Shown piece by piece: positions 1-9,042 of a stretch of 64,000 bases of DNA. This DNA comes from Polynucleobacter sp. Latsch14-2 (lineage in GTDB: Bacteria > Pseudomonadota > Gammaproteobacteria > Burkholderiales > Burkholderiaceae). Each line of letters starts with the position of its first letter. Positions within the stretch are counted from its first letter, which is position 1. Position numbers and translations under genes: made by a program. Under the pieces are notes generated by a model that was given only the letters and a program-made list of their open reading frames with translations, was not told where the DNA came from and did not search any database. The stretch lies in NCBI RefSeq assembly GCF_018881925.1, contig NZ_JACVPL010000001.1:186001-250000 (forward strand), read 5' to 3'.

Positions 1-2
1 TC

Positions 3-380
3 GTTAATCGCATCCCGGTGGTACGTTCCATTTATTCCAGTGTGCAACAAGTGTCATCTACTTTATTTTCTGGAAGTGGCCAGGCATTTAGTAAGGCGCT
101 ATTAATTCGTTACCCGCACGCTGACTCTTGGGCGATCGCGTTTCAGACGGGCATTCCAGCTCAAGAGGTAACTGCTAAATTGGGTGCAGATTATGTCAAT
201 GTCTTTTTGCCGACCACTCCAAATCCAACTTCTGGTTTTTTTATGGTTGTGCCTCGTGCGCAAACGATCGAATTAAATATGAGTGTAGAAGAAGCGCTCA
301 AACATATTGTTTCAATGGGATCTGTTCCTCCCACTAGCCCAACTGGCCTGAATGCTATTCAGCCACCAAATCATCTTTGA
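3..380 (+). CDS. DUF502 family membrane protein, C-terminal part (5' end outside window)
   Basis: The reading frame is open from the first bases of the window, so the true start lies upstream; at least 125 codons are visible. The visible part begins VNRIPVVRSIYSSVQQVS, the typical motif after the second membrane span of DUF502 proteins, which are small inner-membrane proteins of unknown function. The C-terminal half is soluble and contains the family-like stretch FLPTTPNPTSGF. It sits 16 bp upstream of aspS, the usual place for this family in Burkholderiaceae, so it is probably co-transcribed with it. The family call is from memory of the motif; no function is known. Confidence 0.8.
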   Translation, partial: VNRIPVVRSIYSSVQQVSSTLFSGSGQAFSKALLIRYPHADSWAIAFQTGIPAQEVTAKLGADYVNVFLPTTPNPTSGFFMVVPRAQTIELNMSVEEALKHIVSMGSVPPTSPTGLNAIQPPNHL

Positions 381-396
381 TTTATAGGAAATTGTT

Positions 397-2196
397 ATGT
401 CGATGCGAAGCCATACCTGTGGCCAGGTAAATGAGTTACTAATCGGAAACGAAGTCACCCTTTCTGGGTGGGTCAATCGTCGTCGTGATCACGGTGGAGT
501 GATCTTTATTGACTTGCGCGATCATCAAGGCTTCGTGCAAGTGGTATGTGACCCAGATCGCCCTGAGATGTTTTCTCTTGCTGAGCAAGTACGTAATGAG
601 TTTTGTATTCAAATCAAAGGTCTTGTGCGCGCGCGCCCAGTCGGTACGGAGAACACCGATTTAGTCAGTGGTAAGGTCGAGGTGCTGTGTCATAGCCTGA
701 CTATTTTGAATGCTTCCATTACGCCACCATTTCAATTGGATGATGAGAACTTATCTGAGACTACCCGCTTAACCCACCGAGTTTTGGATTTGCGTCGTCC
801 GCAGATGCAAAAGAATTTACGTCTACGTTATAACGTTGCTATGGAGTGCCGTCGCTACTTAGATGCTGCTGGTTTTATCGATATCGAAACGCCAATGCTC
901 ACAAAGAGTACCCCAGAAGGCGCTCGTGACTATTTAGTGCCTTCCCGTGTTCATGATGGCCACTTCTTTGCTTTGCCGCAATCCCCGCAATTGTTTAAGC
1001 AATTATTGATGGTGGCTGGTTTTGATCGCTATTACCAAATTACGAAGTGTTTTCGTGATGAAGATTTACGCGCAGATCGTCAACCTGAATTTACTCAGAT
1101 TGACTGTGAGACTGCTTTCTTGAGTGAGGTCGAGATCCGTGATTTATTTGAAAACATGATTCGTCATATTTTCAAGGTCACTATGAATGTCGAATTGCCT
1201 AATCCATTCCCAACCATGCCTTACTCTGAGGGTATGGCACGCTTTGGTTCTGATAAGCCGGATCTTCGTGTGAACTTTGAGTTCACTGAGCTAACTGATC
1301 TGATGAAAGATGTTGATTTCAAAGTGTTCTCCGGCGCCGCTAACCAAGATGGGGGTCGGGTAGTTGGTTTATGTATTCCTGGTGGCGCAGCCATTAGTCG
1401 CAGCGAAATTGATGACTACACCCAATTTGTTGCGATCTACGGTGCTAAAGGTTTGGCATGGATTAAGGTGAATTCTGTTGCTGAAGGGCGTAATGGCCTG
1501 CAATCGCCTATCGTGAAGAATTTGCATGATGCTGCGATTGAAGGGATCTTAAAGCGAACTGGCGCTAAAGATGGCGACATTATTTTCTTTGGTGCTGATA
1601 AAGAAAAAGTCGTAAATGATGCGATAGGCAATTTACGCTTACGCATCGGCCACTCCGCTTGGGGTAAAGAGCATGGTCTCTTTACTGAGGGTTGGAAACC
1701 ATTATGGGTTGTAGATTTCCCGATGTTTGATTACGACGAAGGCGATGCTCGCTGGGTTGCTTGTCATCATCCGTTTACTAGCCCCAAAGATGAACACATG
1801 CAGTATCTTGAGTCTGATCCGGGCAAGTGTTTAGCCAAGGCTTATGACATGGTTCTCAACGGTAGCGAAATTGGTGGCGGATCGGTGCGTATTCACCAAG
1901 AAGCGGTGCAGAGCCAAGTATTCCGTGCCTTGAAGATTGGTGCAGAAGAGGCGCAAGCTAAATTTGGATTCTTATTGGATGCCTTGCAGTATGGTGCCCC
2001 TCCCCATGGCGGTATTGCTTTTGGGTTGGATCGTATCGTCACAATGATGACAGGTGCCGAATCTATTCGTGACGTGATTGCTTTCCCCAAAACACAGCGC
2101 GCCCAGTGTTTGTTGACACAAGCACCTAGTCCAGTTGATGAGCGTCAGTTGCGTGAGTTACACATCCGTTTGCGCCAAACAACGCCGGCCGCTTAA
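397..2196 (+). CDS. aspS: Aspartyl-tRNA synthetase (bacterial type)
   Basis: It charges tRNA-Asp with aspartate in the cytoplasm. At 599 residues it has the usual length of the bacterial form. It has an N-terminal OB anticodon-binding fold ([21 protein letters not shown], about residues 22-42), class II motif 2 around residue 218 ([18 protein letters not shown]), an inserted GAD domain in the middle and motif 3 near residue 542 (GLDRIV). The ATG follows an AGGAAA ribosome site; a second ATG two codons later could also serve. Many bacteria of this type have a non-discriminating AspRS that also charges tRNA-Asn with Asp; whether this one does depends on an amidotransferase that is not in the window. 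It leads a rightward block running through pyrC. Confidence 0.97.
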   Translation: MSMRSHTCGQVNELLIGNEVTLSGWVNRRRDHGGVIFIDLRDHQGFVQVVCDPDRPEMFSLAEQVRNEFCIQIKGLVRARPVGTENTDLVSGKVEVLCHSLTILNASITPPFQLDDENLSETTRLTHRVLDLRRPQMQKNLRLRYNVAMECRRYLDAAGFIDIETPMLTKSTPEGARDYLVPSRVHDGHFFALPQSPQLFKQLLMVAGFDRYYQITKCFRDEDLRADRQPEFTQIDCETAFLSEVEIRDLFENMIRHIFKVTMNVELPNPFPTMPYSEGMARFGSDKPDLRVNFEFTELTDLMKDVDFKVFSGAANQDGGRVVGLCIPGGAAISRSEIDDYTQFVAIYGAKGLAWIKVNSVAEGRNGLQSPIVKNLHDAAIEGILKRTGAKDGDIIFFGADKEKVVNDAIGNLRLRIGHSAWGKEHGLFTEGWKPLWVVDFPMFDYDEGDARWVACHHPFTSPKDEHMQYLESDPGKCLAKAYDMVLNGSEIGGGSVRIHQEAVQSQVFRALKIGAEEAQAKFGFLLDALQYGAPPHGGIAFGLDRIVTMMTGAESIRDVIAFPKTQRAQCLLTQAPSPVDERQLRELHIRLRQTTPAA

Positions 2197-2223
2197 TTAA
2201 CTTAGGTTGGTAACGCTAGCATC

Positions 2224-2667
2224 TTGAAAATCCCTATTTCGGTTTTGGTAGTTATTTACAAATCGAATGGGGATGTCTTGCTCATTGAGCGGGCTGATCG
2301 CGCTAATTTCTGGCAGTCCGTTACTGGTAGTCTAGATTTTCTCGGTGAAGATTTGTCCCTAGCTGCGGTTCGTGAGGTATTCGAGGAGACTGGTATTGAC
2401 GCCAAACTCTTACCTGCAGAAGCCTTGCAAGACATGCATCACCAGATCGAATACGAGATTTATCCAGCTTGGCAGCATCGTTACGCGCCTGGAATAGTAA
2501 AAAATACTGAGCATTGGTTTTCTCTAAAGGTGCCGAGCAAGACTGAGATTATCCTTGCTCCGAGAGAGCATATTGCCTATCAATGGCTGCCTTATCGCGC
2601 AGCGGCAGAAAAGTGTTTTTCACCTAGTAATAGTCAAGCAATACTCCAATTGTTTTCTGCGCATTAG
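2224..2667 (+). CDS. nudB: Dihydroneopterin triphosphate diphosphatase (Nudix)
   Basis: This 147-residue Nudix hydrolase probably removes pyrophosphate from dihydroneopterin triphosphate in folate synthesis. The Nudix box is visible at about residues 37-62 (VTGSLDFLGED then AAVREVFEETGID), with the REVxEETG helix intact; the loop between the glycine and the first glutamate is one residue longer than the standard GX5E, which I recall from NudB-type members. The start is a TTG without a strong ribosome site, chosen because it places the PISVLVVIY strand at the N-terminus. It lies 27 bp after aspS, the usual location of nudB in Burkholderiales. Substrate assignment rests on this context and could be wrong. 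Confidence 0.85.
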   Translation: MKIPISVLVVIYKSNGDVLLIERADRANFWQSVTGSLDFLGEDLSLAAVREVFEETGIDAKLLPAEALQDMHHQIEYEIYPAWQHRYAPGIVKNTEHWFSLKVPSKTEIILAPREHIAYQWLPYRAAAEKCFSPSNSQAILQLFSAH

Positions 2668-2691
2668 TGAAGAAGTCACTAAGATAGAAAT

Positions 2692-4515
2692 ATGAGACAT
2701 TCATCTGGGCGGCATCATGCCGACACTGAGGTAAAAACTTTTCAACGTGGCGATTGGCGGGTTATTCGTGACCTATTGCCATACTTACTGGAATATAAGT
2801 TTAGAGTGGGCATCGCTCTTAGTTGTTTGGTGCTGGCTAAGGTGACCAATCTTGGCATCCCTATTTTAATGAAGCGTCTCATTGATGCGCTTAATATTAA
2901 GGCAACTTCCCCAGAAATATTATTAGTAGTGCCGGTTGGTTTATTACTGGCTTATGGGGCATTGCGTATTTCTGCTTCACTCTTTACTGAGTTGCGTGAA
3001 GCTCTTTTTGCCCGTGTGACCCAAAATGCTGTGCGTAAGGTTGCGCTTCAGGTATTTGAGCATCTCCACTCTTTGGCTTTGAGTTTTCATTTGGCGCGTC
3101 AGACTGGTGGCGTTAGTAGGGATATCGAGCGCGGCACGCGTGGTATCCAGTCTTTGATTTCTTATTCTTTGTATAGCATTCTGCCGACATTCATTGAATT
3201 CTGCTTGGTGTTGGGTTACTTCGCCTATTCGTACGATATTTGGTTTGCTGCGATTACTCTAGCTGCCTTGATTTTGTATATCGCATTCACAATTGTGGTG
3301 ACAGAGTGGCGCACTCATTTCCGTCGCACCATGAATGATATGGATTCGAGAGCCAATCAAAAAGCGATTGATTCTTTACTAAATTTTGAAACTGTAAAGT
3401 ATTTTAGTAACGAAGCTTTCGAGGCCGGCCGTTATGATGAGAATTTATTGCGCTATCAAGTCGCTGCTGTGAAGTCACAGAAGTCTTTAGCGGTTTTAAA
3501 TCTTGGCCAGCAGACAATCATCGCCATTGGCCTAGTCTTGATTTTATGGCGCGCCACCCTAGGAGTTATTAATGGCAGCATGACTTTAGGTGATTTTGTT
3601 CTAGTCAACACATTAATGATTCAACTCTATATTCCCCTGAATTTCTTGGGAGTAATTTATCGAGAGATTAAACAGGCCCTTACCGATATGGACCGAATGT
3701 TTTCTTTGCTCAATACAGAAAAAGAGATCGCTGATGCTCCTCATGCGCCCCCTTTAAAAATCAATCAATATTCACACGGCCCAGACGTTCACTTCGAGCA
3801 TGTTTCTTTTCATTACGATGCAAAGCGTGAGATTTTGCGGGATGTGAGTTTTCATATTCCTGCTGGCACTATTACTGCAGTTGTGGGGCAAAGTGGTGCC
3901 GGTAAAAGTACTCTGGCAAGGCTGCTATTTCGCTTCTACGATGTTCAGTCCGGCAAGATATTAATTGATGGGCAGAATATTTTGGACGTGCAACAAGCTA
4001 GTCTCAGAAAGGCGATTGGCATTGTTCCGCAAGACACAGTCCTCTTTAATGACACCATTGGCTATAACATTGCCTATGGCAATCCAAAGGCTTCAATTGA
4101 AGAAGTGCAAGAGGCTGCTAGGGCTGCTCAAATTGATGGTTTTATTAAACATTTGCCCGATGGCTACGATACTCAGGTTGGTGAGCGTGGCCTTAAATTA
4201 TCTGGCGGCGAAAAGCAGCGGGTGGCTATTGCACGCACTTTGCTGAAGAAGCCGGTGATGTTAATTTTTGATGAGGCAACTTCTGCTTTGGATTCCAAGA
4301 CTGAGCGCGCTTTTCAGGAGGAGCTGCTGAGCCTAGCTAAAAATCGAACTACCCTGATCATTGCTCATCGACTCTCAACCATTGTTCATGCTGACCAAGT
4401 TTTAGTAATGGATCATGGCCAAATAGTTGAACGCGGCACCCACATTGAGCTGCTTGCTAAAAATGGTCGCTATGCCGAGATGTGGCATATGCAAGAGCGT
4501 GCGGCGCTTGATTAG
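2692..4515 (+). CDS. ATM1/HMT1-type ABC exporter, fused membrane and ATPase domains
   Basis: A 607-residue half-transporter that should dimerise in the inner membrane. The first 310 residues hold six membrane spans (for example VGIALSCLVLAKVTNLGI and YSLYSILPTFIEFCLVLGYF). The ATPase domain has Walker A near residue 399 (GQSGAGKST), the signature LSGGEKQ near 502 and Walker B LIFDEATSALD near 521, followed by the switch histidine in IIAHRLSTI. The segment TVKYFSNEAFE is typical of the Atm1/HMT1 group, which exports glutathione-linked compounds, heavy-metal conjugates or Fe-S precursors. The exact substrate cannot be read from sequence. It overlaps no neighbour and precedes the glycerate kinase gene by 9 bp. 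Confidence 0.85.
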   Translation: MRHSSGRHHADTEVKTFQRGDWRVIRDLLPYLLEYKFRVGIALSCLVLAKVTNLGIPILMKRLIDALNIKATSPEILLVVPVGLLLAYGALRISASLFTELREALFARVTQNAVRKVALQVFEHLHSLALSFHLARQTGGVSRDIERGTRGIQSLISYSLYSILPTFIEFCLVLGYFAYSYDIWFAAITLAALILYIAFTIVVTEWRTHFRRTMNDMDSRANQKAIDSLLNFETVKYFSNEAFEAGRYDENLLRYQVAAVKSQKSLAVLNLGQQTIIAIGLVLILWRATLGVINGSMTLGDFVLVNTLMIQLYIPLNFLGVIYREIKQALTDMDRMFSLLNTEKEIADAPHAPPLKINQYSHGPDVHFEHVSFHYDAKREILRDVSFHIPAGTITAVVGQSGAGKSTLARLLFRFYDVQSGKILIDGQNILDVQQASLRKAIGIVPQDTVLFNDTIGYNIAYGNPKASIEEVQEAARAAQIDGFIKHLPDGYDTQVGERGLKLSGGEKQRVAIARTLLKKPVMLIFDEATSALDSKTERAFQEELLSLAKNRTTLIIAHRLSTIVHADQVLVMDHGQIVERGTHIELLAKNGRYAEMWHMQERAALD

Positions 4516-4524
4516 AATAGCGGT

Positions 4525-5835
4525 ATGACCAAGCAAGAGACGATTTTGAAAAAAGCCTTTGCCGCTGCAGTGGCGGTGGCAGACCCGCAAATCATCATTC
4601 CAAAATATTTAGCCAAGATCTTCCCGGCTGGGCAAGAACCCAAGGGGAAATGTTTGGTGGTTGGCGCGGGTAAGGCAAGTGCCTCTATGGCTAGTGCTTT
4701 AGAGTGCTATGCCCAACTTAACTGGCCAGATGCAAAGCTCGAAGGCACAGTCCTGACTCGCTATGGACATAGCTCACCAACAAAGCACCTTCAGATCATC
4801 GAAGCTGGTCACCCTGTGCCTGATCAAGCAGGTATGGACGGTGCAAAAGCTATTTTTGATGCAGTGAATCACTTAGATGCCGGTGATGTATTGATTGCTT
4901 TAGTTTCTGGCGGGGGCTCTAGTCTGTTGACCTTGCCGCAGAGTGGTATCAGCATAGAAGATATGCGCAAAACTACAGAGTCCTTGTTGCGCAGCGGTGC
5001 CCCTATCGAAGAGATGAACATCGTGCGCAAACATTTGTCTGCGATTCTTGGTGGAAATTTAGCTAGACTAGCAATTGCTAGAGGTGCTCGCGTAGAGGCC
5101 TTGTTGATTTCTGATGTGACAGGCGACTCCCCGGCAGACATTGCGAGCGGTCCATGTGCACCTGATTACTCTACGTATTTGGACGCCCTCAACATACTAG
5201 CGAAATATCATCTAGATAAAACAGCTATTCCATGCTCGGTCTTAGATCATTTAAATAAAGGGTCTGCAGGTGAAATTCCTGAGACTTTAAAAGAGGGTGA
5301 TTTACAAGGCGCTCAGGTTCGTAATCATGTGATTGCTACTGCCTATAAAAGTCTTGAGGCCGCCGCCGAGTATGTTGCTACACAAGGCTACGAACCTATT
5401 ATCCTTGGTGACACTATTACTGGCGAGGCTCAAGAAGTTGGCATCGAGCAGGCTGTGATTGCACGCCAGCATCTTGGCAAGTCAGTGGCATTGATATCTG
5501 GTGGGGAGTGCACGGTCACCTTACCTGTCGGCACAAAAGGGCGCGGCGGGCGTTGTAGTGAGTTTTTACTTTCCCTGTTTTTTGCGACCGAAGGTATACC
5601 TTGTTTAGCCGCCTTAGCCGCAGATACCGACGGCATAGATGGCAGCGAGAAGAATGCGGGTGCTTGGTTTACGCCCGAAGTTCGACAGATTGCCAACCAA
5701 GGTTTATCGCCGGGAGAATATTTAGCGGCACATGATTGTTATGGATTTTTTGCACAATTAGATGCTTTAGTGGAAACTGGCCCTACACTGACTAATGTGA
5801 ATGATTTCCGCATCATCCTGATTGATACTGAATAA
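4525..5835 (+). CDS. Glycerate 2-kinase, MOFRL family (GckA/TtuD type)
   Basis: This 436-residue protein belongs to the type-2 glycerate kinase family, which phosphorylates D-glycerate with ATP, usually giving 2-phosphoglycerate, in glyoxylate, serine or tartrate use. The N-terminal DUF4147 domain shows [30 protein letters not shown] and [14 protein letters not shown]; the C-terminal MOFRL domain shows [22 protein letters not shown] and [17 protein letters not shown]. Length is normal for the family. It starts 9 bp after the ABC exporter gene and ends 2 bp before pyrC, so the three are very likely co-transcribed although their functions are unrelated. The older name TtuD (hydroxypyruvate reductase) has been given to the same family. 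Confidence 0.9.
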   Translation: MTKQETILKKAFAAAVAVADPQIIIPKYLAKIFPAGQEPKGKCLVVGAGKASASMASALECYAQLNWPDAKLEGTVLTRYGHSSPTKHLQIIEAGHPVPDQAGMDGAKAIFDAVNHLDAGDVLIALVSGGGSSLLTLPQSGISIEDMRKTTESLLRSGAPIEEMNIVRKHLSAILGGNLARLAIARGARVEALLISDVTGDSPADIASGPCAPDYSTYLDALNILAKYHLDKTAIPCSVLDHLNKGSAGEIPETLKEGDLQGAQVRNHVIATAYKSLEAAAEYVATQGYEPIILGDTITGEAQEVGIEQAVIARQHLGKSVALISGGECTVTLPVGTKGRGGRCSEFLLSLFFATEGIPCLAALAADTDGIDGSEKNAGAWFTPEVRQIANQGLSPGEYLAAHDCYGFFAQLDALVETGPTLTNVNDFRIILIDTE

Positions 5836-5837
5836 CT

Positions 5838-6896
5838 ATGGCAACAAACCCAACTCAAATTGAACTGATCCAGCCAGATGACTGGCATTTGCATATTCGT
5901 GATGGCGAAGTGATGAAAGATGTGTTGGCGGATACGGCGCGTCAGTTTGCACGGGCCATCATCATGCCGAACTTGAAGCCACCCGTTACAACAGTAGATT
6001 TAGCAAATGCTTATCGCGCTCGCATTGAGGGGCAATTAAAATTGTTGGGCGTTGATACTTTTACACCCCTAATGACGCTTTATCTCACCGACAATACGTC
6101 TGCAGATGAAGTGCGCAAAGCTAAGGCGGAAGGGATTGCAGGATTCAAACTTTATCCTGCAGGGGCCACAACGAATAGTGATGCTGGTGTCAGTGACTTG
6201 AAACATTGCCATGCTGCTTTAGAGGCAATGCAAGCAGTAGGTCTGCCGCTACTGGTCCACGGTGAGGTAACGAGCTCTGAAATCGATATCTTTGATCGTG
6301 AGGCTGTATTCATTGATCAAGTTTTAGAACCCCTGCGCAAGAACTTTCCTGAACTCAAGCTTGTATTCGAGCACATCACCACTTTGCAGGCCGTGCATTA
6401 TGTGCGAGACGCTGCCACTGCTGGAAAAAATACGATTGGCGCAACCATCACGCCCCAGCACTTGTTAATGAATCGTAATGCTATCTTTGCCGGCGGCATT
6501 CGTCCGCATAATTATTGCTTGCCAGTTTTAAAGCGTGAAGAGCACCGAGTTGCGTTGCTGGAAGCGGCTACGAGTGGTAATCCACGTTTCTTCCTAGGGA
6601 CAGATAGCGCGCCACATGCCAAGGGCGCTAAAGAGGCTGCTTGTGGTTGTGCGGGTTGTTATAGCGCATTTAATGCCTTGGGTTTATATGCTGAGGCATT
6701 TGAGAGTGTTGGTAAGTTAGATAAGTTAGAAGGCTTTGCGAGCTTCTTTGGGCCTGATTTTTATTCTTTGCCGCGTAATACTAAAAAAGTGACCTTAGTG
6801 AAGCGGGCTCAAAATATTCCAAATGAATTGCCTTTGGGTGATGCCACAATTGTGCCGCTACGTGCGGGCGAAACCATCGCCTGGTCGCTGTTTTAA
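5838..6896 (+). CDS. pyrC: Dihydroorotase, homodimeric class II
   Basis: It cyclises carbamoyl-aspartate to dihydroorotate, the third step of pyrimidine synthesis. At 352 residues it matches the E. coli PyrC class. Zinc ligands are visible: DWHLHIRDG near the N-terminus, the carbamylated lysine in [16 protein letters not shown], the histidines of LLVHGEV and FEHITT, and the aspartate in LGTDSAPH. Start codon is 2 bp after the glycerate kinase stop. It is the last gene before rnpB, which begins about 56 bp downstream. Confidence 0.96.
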   Translation: MATNPTQIELIQPDDWHLHIRDGEVMKDVLADTARQFARAIIMPNLKPPVTTVDLANAYRARIEGQLKLLGVDTFTPLMTLYLTDNTSADEVRKAKAEGIAGFKLYPAGATTNSDAGVSDLKHCHAALEAMQAVGLPLLVHGEVTSSEIDIFDREAVFIDQVLEPLRKNFPELKLVFEHITTLQAVHYVRDAATAGKNTIGATITPQHLLMNRNAIFAGGIRPHNYCLPVLKREEHRVALLEAATSGNPRFFLGTDSAPHAKGAKEAACGCAGCYSAFNALGLYAEAFESVGKLDKLEGFASFFGPDFYSLPRNTKKVTLVKRAQNIPNELPLGDATIVPLRAGETIAWSLF

Positions 6897-6952
6897 GTCC
6901 CTCCCTACTAGTTTTACAAGCCAATTTGCTCTGACTGCGTTAGACTGCATGC

Positions 6953-7261
6953 GCAGAGTCAATTGGGCAATCGCCGCCTCTTTATTGAGGGGGAGGAAAG
7001 TCCGGACTCCATAGGGAATGGTGATGGCTAACGGCCATCCACGGTGACGTGAGGAATAGGGCCACAGAGACGAGCGTATTAAGTTACGGTGAAACGCGGT
7101 AACCTCCACCTGGAGCAATCCCAAGTAAGCAGGCGATGAGGCTTCCCGCTGAGTCTGCGGGTAGGGAGCTTGAGCCGTCAGGTAACTGCCGGCCTAGAGG
7201 AATGATTGCCCCTAGATTGAAAAGTCTAGGCGACAGAATCCGGCTTATCGATTGACTCTGC
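6953..7261 (+). ncRNA. rnpB: RNase P RNA component, bacterial type A, compact
   Basis: Catalytic RNA that trims 5' ends of tRNA precursors. Conserved blocks are clear: GAGGAAAGTCCGGACTCCAT at about 6991-7010, the ACAGA and GGTGAAACGCGGTAA region, CTTGAGCC and GGCCTAGAGGAATGATTGCC, and the terminal ACAGAATCCGGCTTATCG. The ends were set by the P1 helix: GCAGAGTCAAT at 6953-6963 pairs perfectly with ATTGACTCTGC at 7251-7261. The whole RNA is about 309 nt against 377 nt in E. coli; the shortening is in the P12 region, where the stretch between GAGCG and the GGTGAAA block is only about a dozen bases. The gene fills the gap between pyrC and the convergent OsmC gene. Confidence 0.96.
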
Positions 7262-7263
7262 AC

Positions 7264-7686
7264 TTATTCTGAAATGACTTCTATGCTGTAGGTCAGTTCA
7301 GCTGTCTTGGCAAGCATGGTTGTTGCTGAGCAGTATTTCTCGTGAGACAGTTTGACTGCACGATCTACTTTGACCTGATCTAAGTCTTTCCCTTTGACTG
7401 CAAAGTGCAAATTAATCTTTGTAAATACTTTGGGATCTTCAGTGGCTCGCTCCGCCTGAAGTGTGACATTGCAGGCGCTGACTGCTTGCCTAGCTTTTTG
7501 TAGGATTAAAACCACATCAAATGCAGAGCAGCCTCCAGCCCCAGCTAAAAGAAGTTCCATTGGTCTTGGCGCTAGGTTCTTGCCACCCGCTTCTGGTGCG
7601 CCATCCATATTGACAAGGTGACCACTACCAGTTTCTGCCGAAAAAGCCATTCCGCCACCGCCTAACCAAGAAACTTTGCATTCCAT
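7264..7686 (-). CDS. OsmC family protein (YhfA-like)
   Basis: A 140-residue OsmC/Ohr-type protein. The two redox-active cysteines expected of the family are present, in GAGGCSAFDVV (about residue 53) and KYCSATTMLAKT (about residue 117). Some members reduce organic hydroperoxides with these cysteines; the YhfA-like branch, which this resembles through PRPMELLLAGAGGCS, has no settled function. The gene stands alone, convergent with rnpB, its stop only a few bases past the RNA's end. A second OsmC-type gene is found at 42.2 kb. Confidence 0.88.
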   Translation of the reverse strand: MECKVSWLGGGGMAFSAETGSGHLVNMDGAPEAGGKNLAPRPMELLLAGAGGCSAFDVVLILQKARQAVSACNVTLQAERATEDPKVFTKINLHFAVKGKDLDQVKVDRAVKLSHEKYCSATTMLAKTAELTYSIEVISE

Positions 7687-7798
7687 ATTAGTAATCCCTT
7701 ACTTCATAAATTAATCAATGTTTTCAATAGTTTACCAATTTTATAGGTGATCAAGTTGCTGCAAGGCAACATTAAATTATTGATTTCAGTCAATTTTC

Positions 7799-7828
7799 TT
7801 GCATTGCATCATATTTCTTGTGTAGAAT
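7799..7828 (+). promoter_or_regulatory. Putative sigma-70 promoter for the 7.83-7.94 kb small RNA
   Basis: A TTGCAT hexamer at 7799-7804 and a TAGAAT hexamer at 7823-7828 are separated by 18 bp. A start would fall near 7835. No protein-coding frame begins between here and the strong terminator at 7936, which is why I assign it to an RNA. It could alternatively be the first of several promoters for rplM. Confidence 0.45.
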
Positions 7829-7834
7829 GACCAT

Positions 7835-7936
7835 ATTGGTAGTCAGTCTTATATAAGACTGCGACTTACCTCCCAGTGTCTCCTCCACCCAAACATAGGT
7901 GGATTCCAACCCAGGACTCGTTCCTGGGTTTTTTTT
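7835..7936 (+). ncRNA. Candidate trans-acting small RNA with CU-rich loop
   Basis: About 100 nt lie between a plausible promoter and an intrinsic terminator with an eight-T tail. The 5' part folds on an 18-bp palindrome (7844-7861, half CAGTCTTAT). The middle is apparently unpaired and CU-rich: ACCTCCC at 7868-7874 and TCTCCTCCACCC at 7879-7890, which could pair with Shine-Dalgarno sequences. The 3' end is the terminator hairpin. This is the usual plan of an Hfq-type sRNA. I recognise no known family; it is an inference from sequence organisation. Confidence 0.45.
7908..7936 (+). terminator. Intrinsic terminator upstream of rplM
   Basis: AACCCAGGA at 7908-7916 pairs perfectly with TCCTGGGTT at 7922-7930, with a five-base loop and a run of eight T at 7929-7936. 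It lies 155 bp before the rplM start and well downstream of the leftward OsmC gene, so it cannot end any protein gene on the plus strand; this supports a short RNA ending here. Confidence 0.85.
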
Positions 7937-7960
7937 AGGTTACAATTCAAGGCTTTACTG

Positions 7961-7985
7961 AATTACCGATTAGTCAGCGGTAATT
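7961..7985 (+). promoter_or_regulatory. Hairpin in the rplM upstream region
   Basis: AATTACCG at 7961-7968 and CGGTAATT at 7978-7985 form a perfect 8-bp stem with a nine-base loop, about 105 bp before the rplM start. It is followed by a small palindrome GCAGAATCTGC near 8003-8013. In other bacteria L13 controls its own operon through leader structure; whether this hairpin is in the transcript is unknown. Apart from this, the sRNA and its promoter, the 7687-8091 gap shows nothing else. Confidence 0.35.
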
Positions 7986-8091
7986 GTCTTACTAGTTAAA
8001 TTGCAGAATCTGCGAGCTTGCAAATATAAGCAGGGCCAAGGTGGATGTGGTTTGAATAGAGTATTTTTTGACTATAACAATTTGAGAAATC

Positions 8092-8520
8092 ATGAAAACT
8101 TTTTCTGCAAAATCCCATGAGGTAGTGCATGAATGGTTCGTGATTGACGCTACGGACAAAGTCCTCGGTCGTGTCGCCAGTGAAGTGGCACACCGTCTAC
8201 GCGGCAAGCACAAACCCGAATACACACCACACGTTGATACTGGCGACTTCATTGTTGTCATCAATTCTTCTAAGCTGCGTGTTACAGGCACTAAAGGCTT
8301 GAACAAAATTTATTACCGTCACAGCGGATACCCAGGCGGTATTAGCTCGACCAACTTCGACAAGATGCAGGACCGATTCCCAGGCCGCGCTTTGGAGAAG
8401 GCTGTGAAGGGTATGTTGCCAAAAGGCCCACTAGGCTACGCCATGATCAAGAAATTGAAAGTCTACGGCGACGCCAATCATCCGCATGCGGCTCAACAGC
8501 CAAAAGCGTTAGAGATTTAA
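8092..8520 (+). CDS. rplM: 50S ribosomal protein L13
   Basis: 142 residues, standard length. The opening [19 protein letters not shown] and the motif RHSGYPGG are diagnostic of L13, and the C-terminal part has [12 protein letters not shown]. It is an early-assembling large-subunit protein. It is followed after 9 bp by rpsI in the usual two-gene operon. Confidence 0.99.
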   Translation: MKTFSAKSHEVVHEWFVIDATDKVLGRVASEVAHRLRGKHKPEYTPHVDTGDFIVVINSSKLRVTGTKGLNKIYYRHSGYPGGISSTNFDKMQDRFPGRALEKAVKGMLPKGPLGYAMIKKLKVYGDANHPHAAQQPKALEI

Positions 8521-8529
8521 GGAAACCAA

Positions 8530-8931
8530 ATGGCTATTAATTACGGAAATTGGAATTACGGTACGGGTCGCCGCAAGAGTTCTGTTGCGCGCGTATTCAT
8601 TAAATCTGGCAAAGGCGAAATCACTGTTAACGGTAAGCCTATCGACACCTATTTTGCTCGTGAAACATCGCGCATGATTGCTCGTCAGCCTTTGGCTCTC
8701 ACAGCCCACCTAACGACCTTTGATATCAAAGTAAACGTTTCTGGTGGCGGTGAAACTGGCCAAGCTGGTGCGGTTCGTCATGGTGTTACTCGTGCATTGA
8801 TTGATTACGACAATGCTTTGAAACCAACCCTGTCTAAAGCGGGTCTGGTTACTCGCGATGCTCGTGAAGTTGAGCGTAAGAAGGTTGGTCTGCACGGCGC
8901 GCGTCGTCGTAAGCAGTTCAGCAAGCGCTAA
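8530..8931 (+). CDS. rpsI: 30S ribosomal protein S9
   Basis: 133 residues, with [18 protein letters not shown] near the N-terminus, the [20 protein letters not shown] block and the basic C-terminal tail [12 protein letters not shown] that reaches the ribosomal P site. The AAGGAAACCAA ribosome site follows directly on the rplM stop. A terminator lies 26 bp downstream. Confidence 0.99.
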   Translation: MAINYGNWNYGTGRRKSSVARVFIKSGKGEITVNGKPIDTYFARETSRMIARQPLALTAHLTTFDIKVNVSGGGETGQAGAVRHGVTRALIDYDNALKPTLSKAGLVTRDAREVERKKVGLHGARRRKQFSKR

Positions 8932-8957
8932 TTTCTTTCAGTCGCTAAAGTTTAACG

Positions 8958-8983
8958 AAAGGGTCGCGCAAGCGGCCCTTTTT
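8958..8983 (+). terminator. Intrinsic terminator of rplM-rpsI
   Basis: AAAGGGTCGC at 8958-8967 pairs with GCGGCCCTTT at 8972-8981 (one G-T pair) around a GCAA tetraloop, followed by T residues to 8983. Confidence 0.88.
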
Positions 8984-9042
8984 GTTTCTACAATTGAGAA
9001 ATTCAGAAATACAATTCATAAGTCAGTATTTTGGAGAATGAC

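Noticed and set aside
6823-7124. Small open frames over the pyrC end and the RNase P RNA
   Set aside because: They lie on the rnpB RNA or pyrC's last codons and have no coding features.
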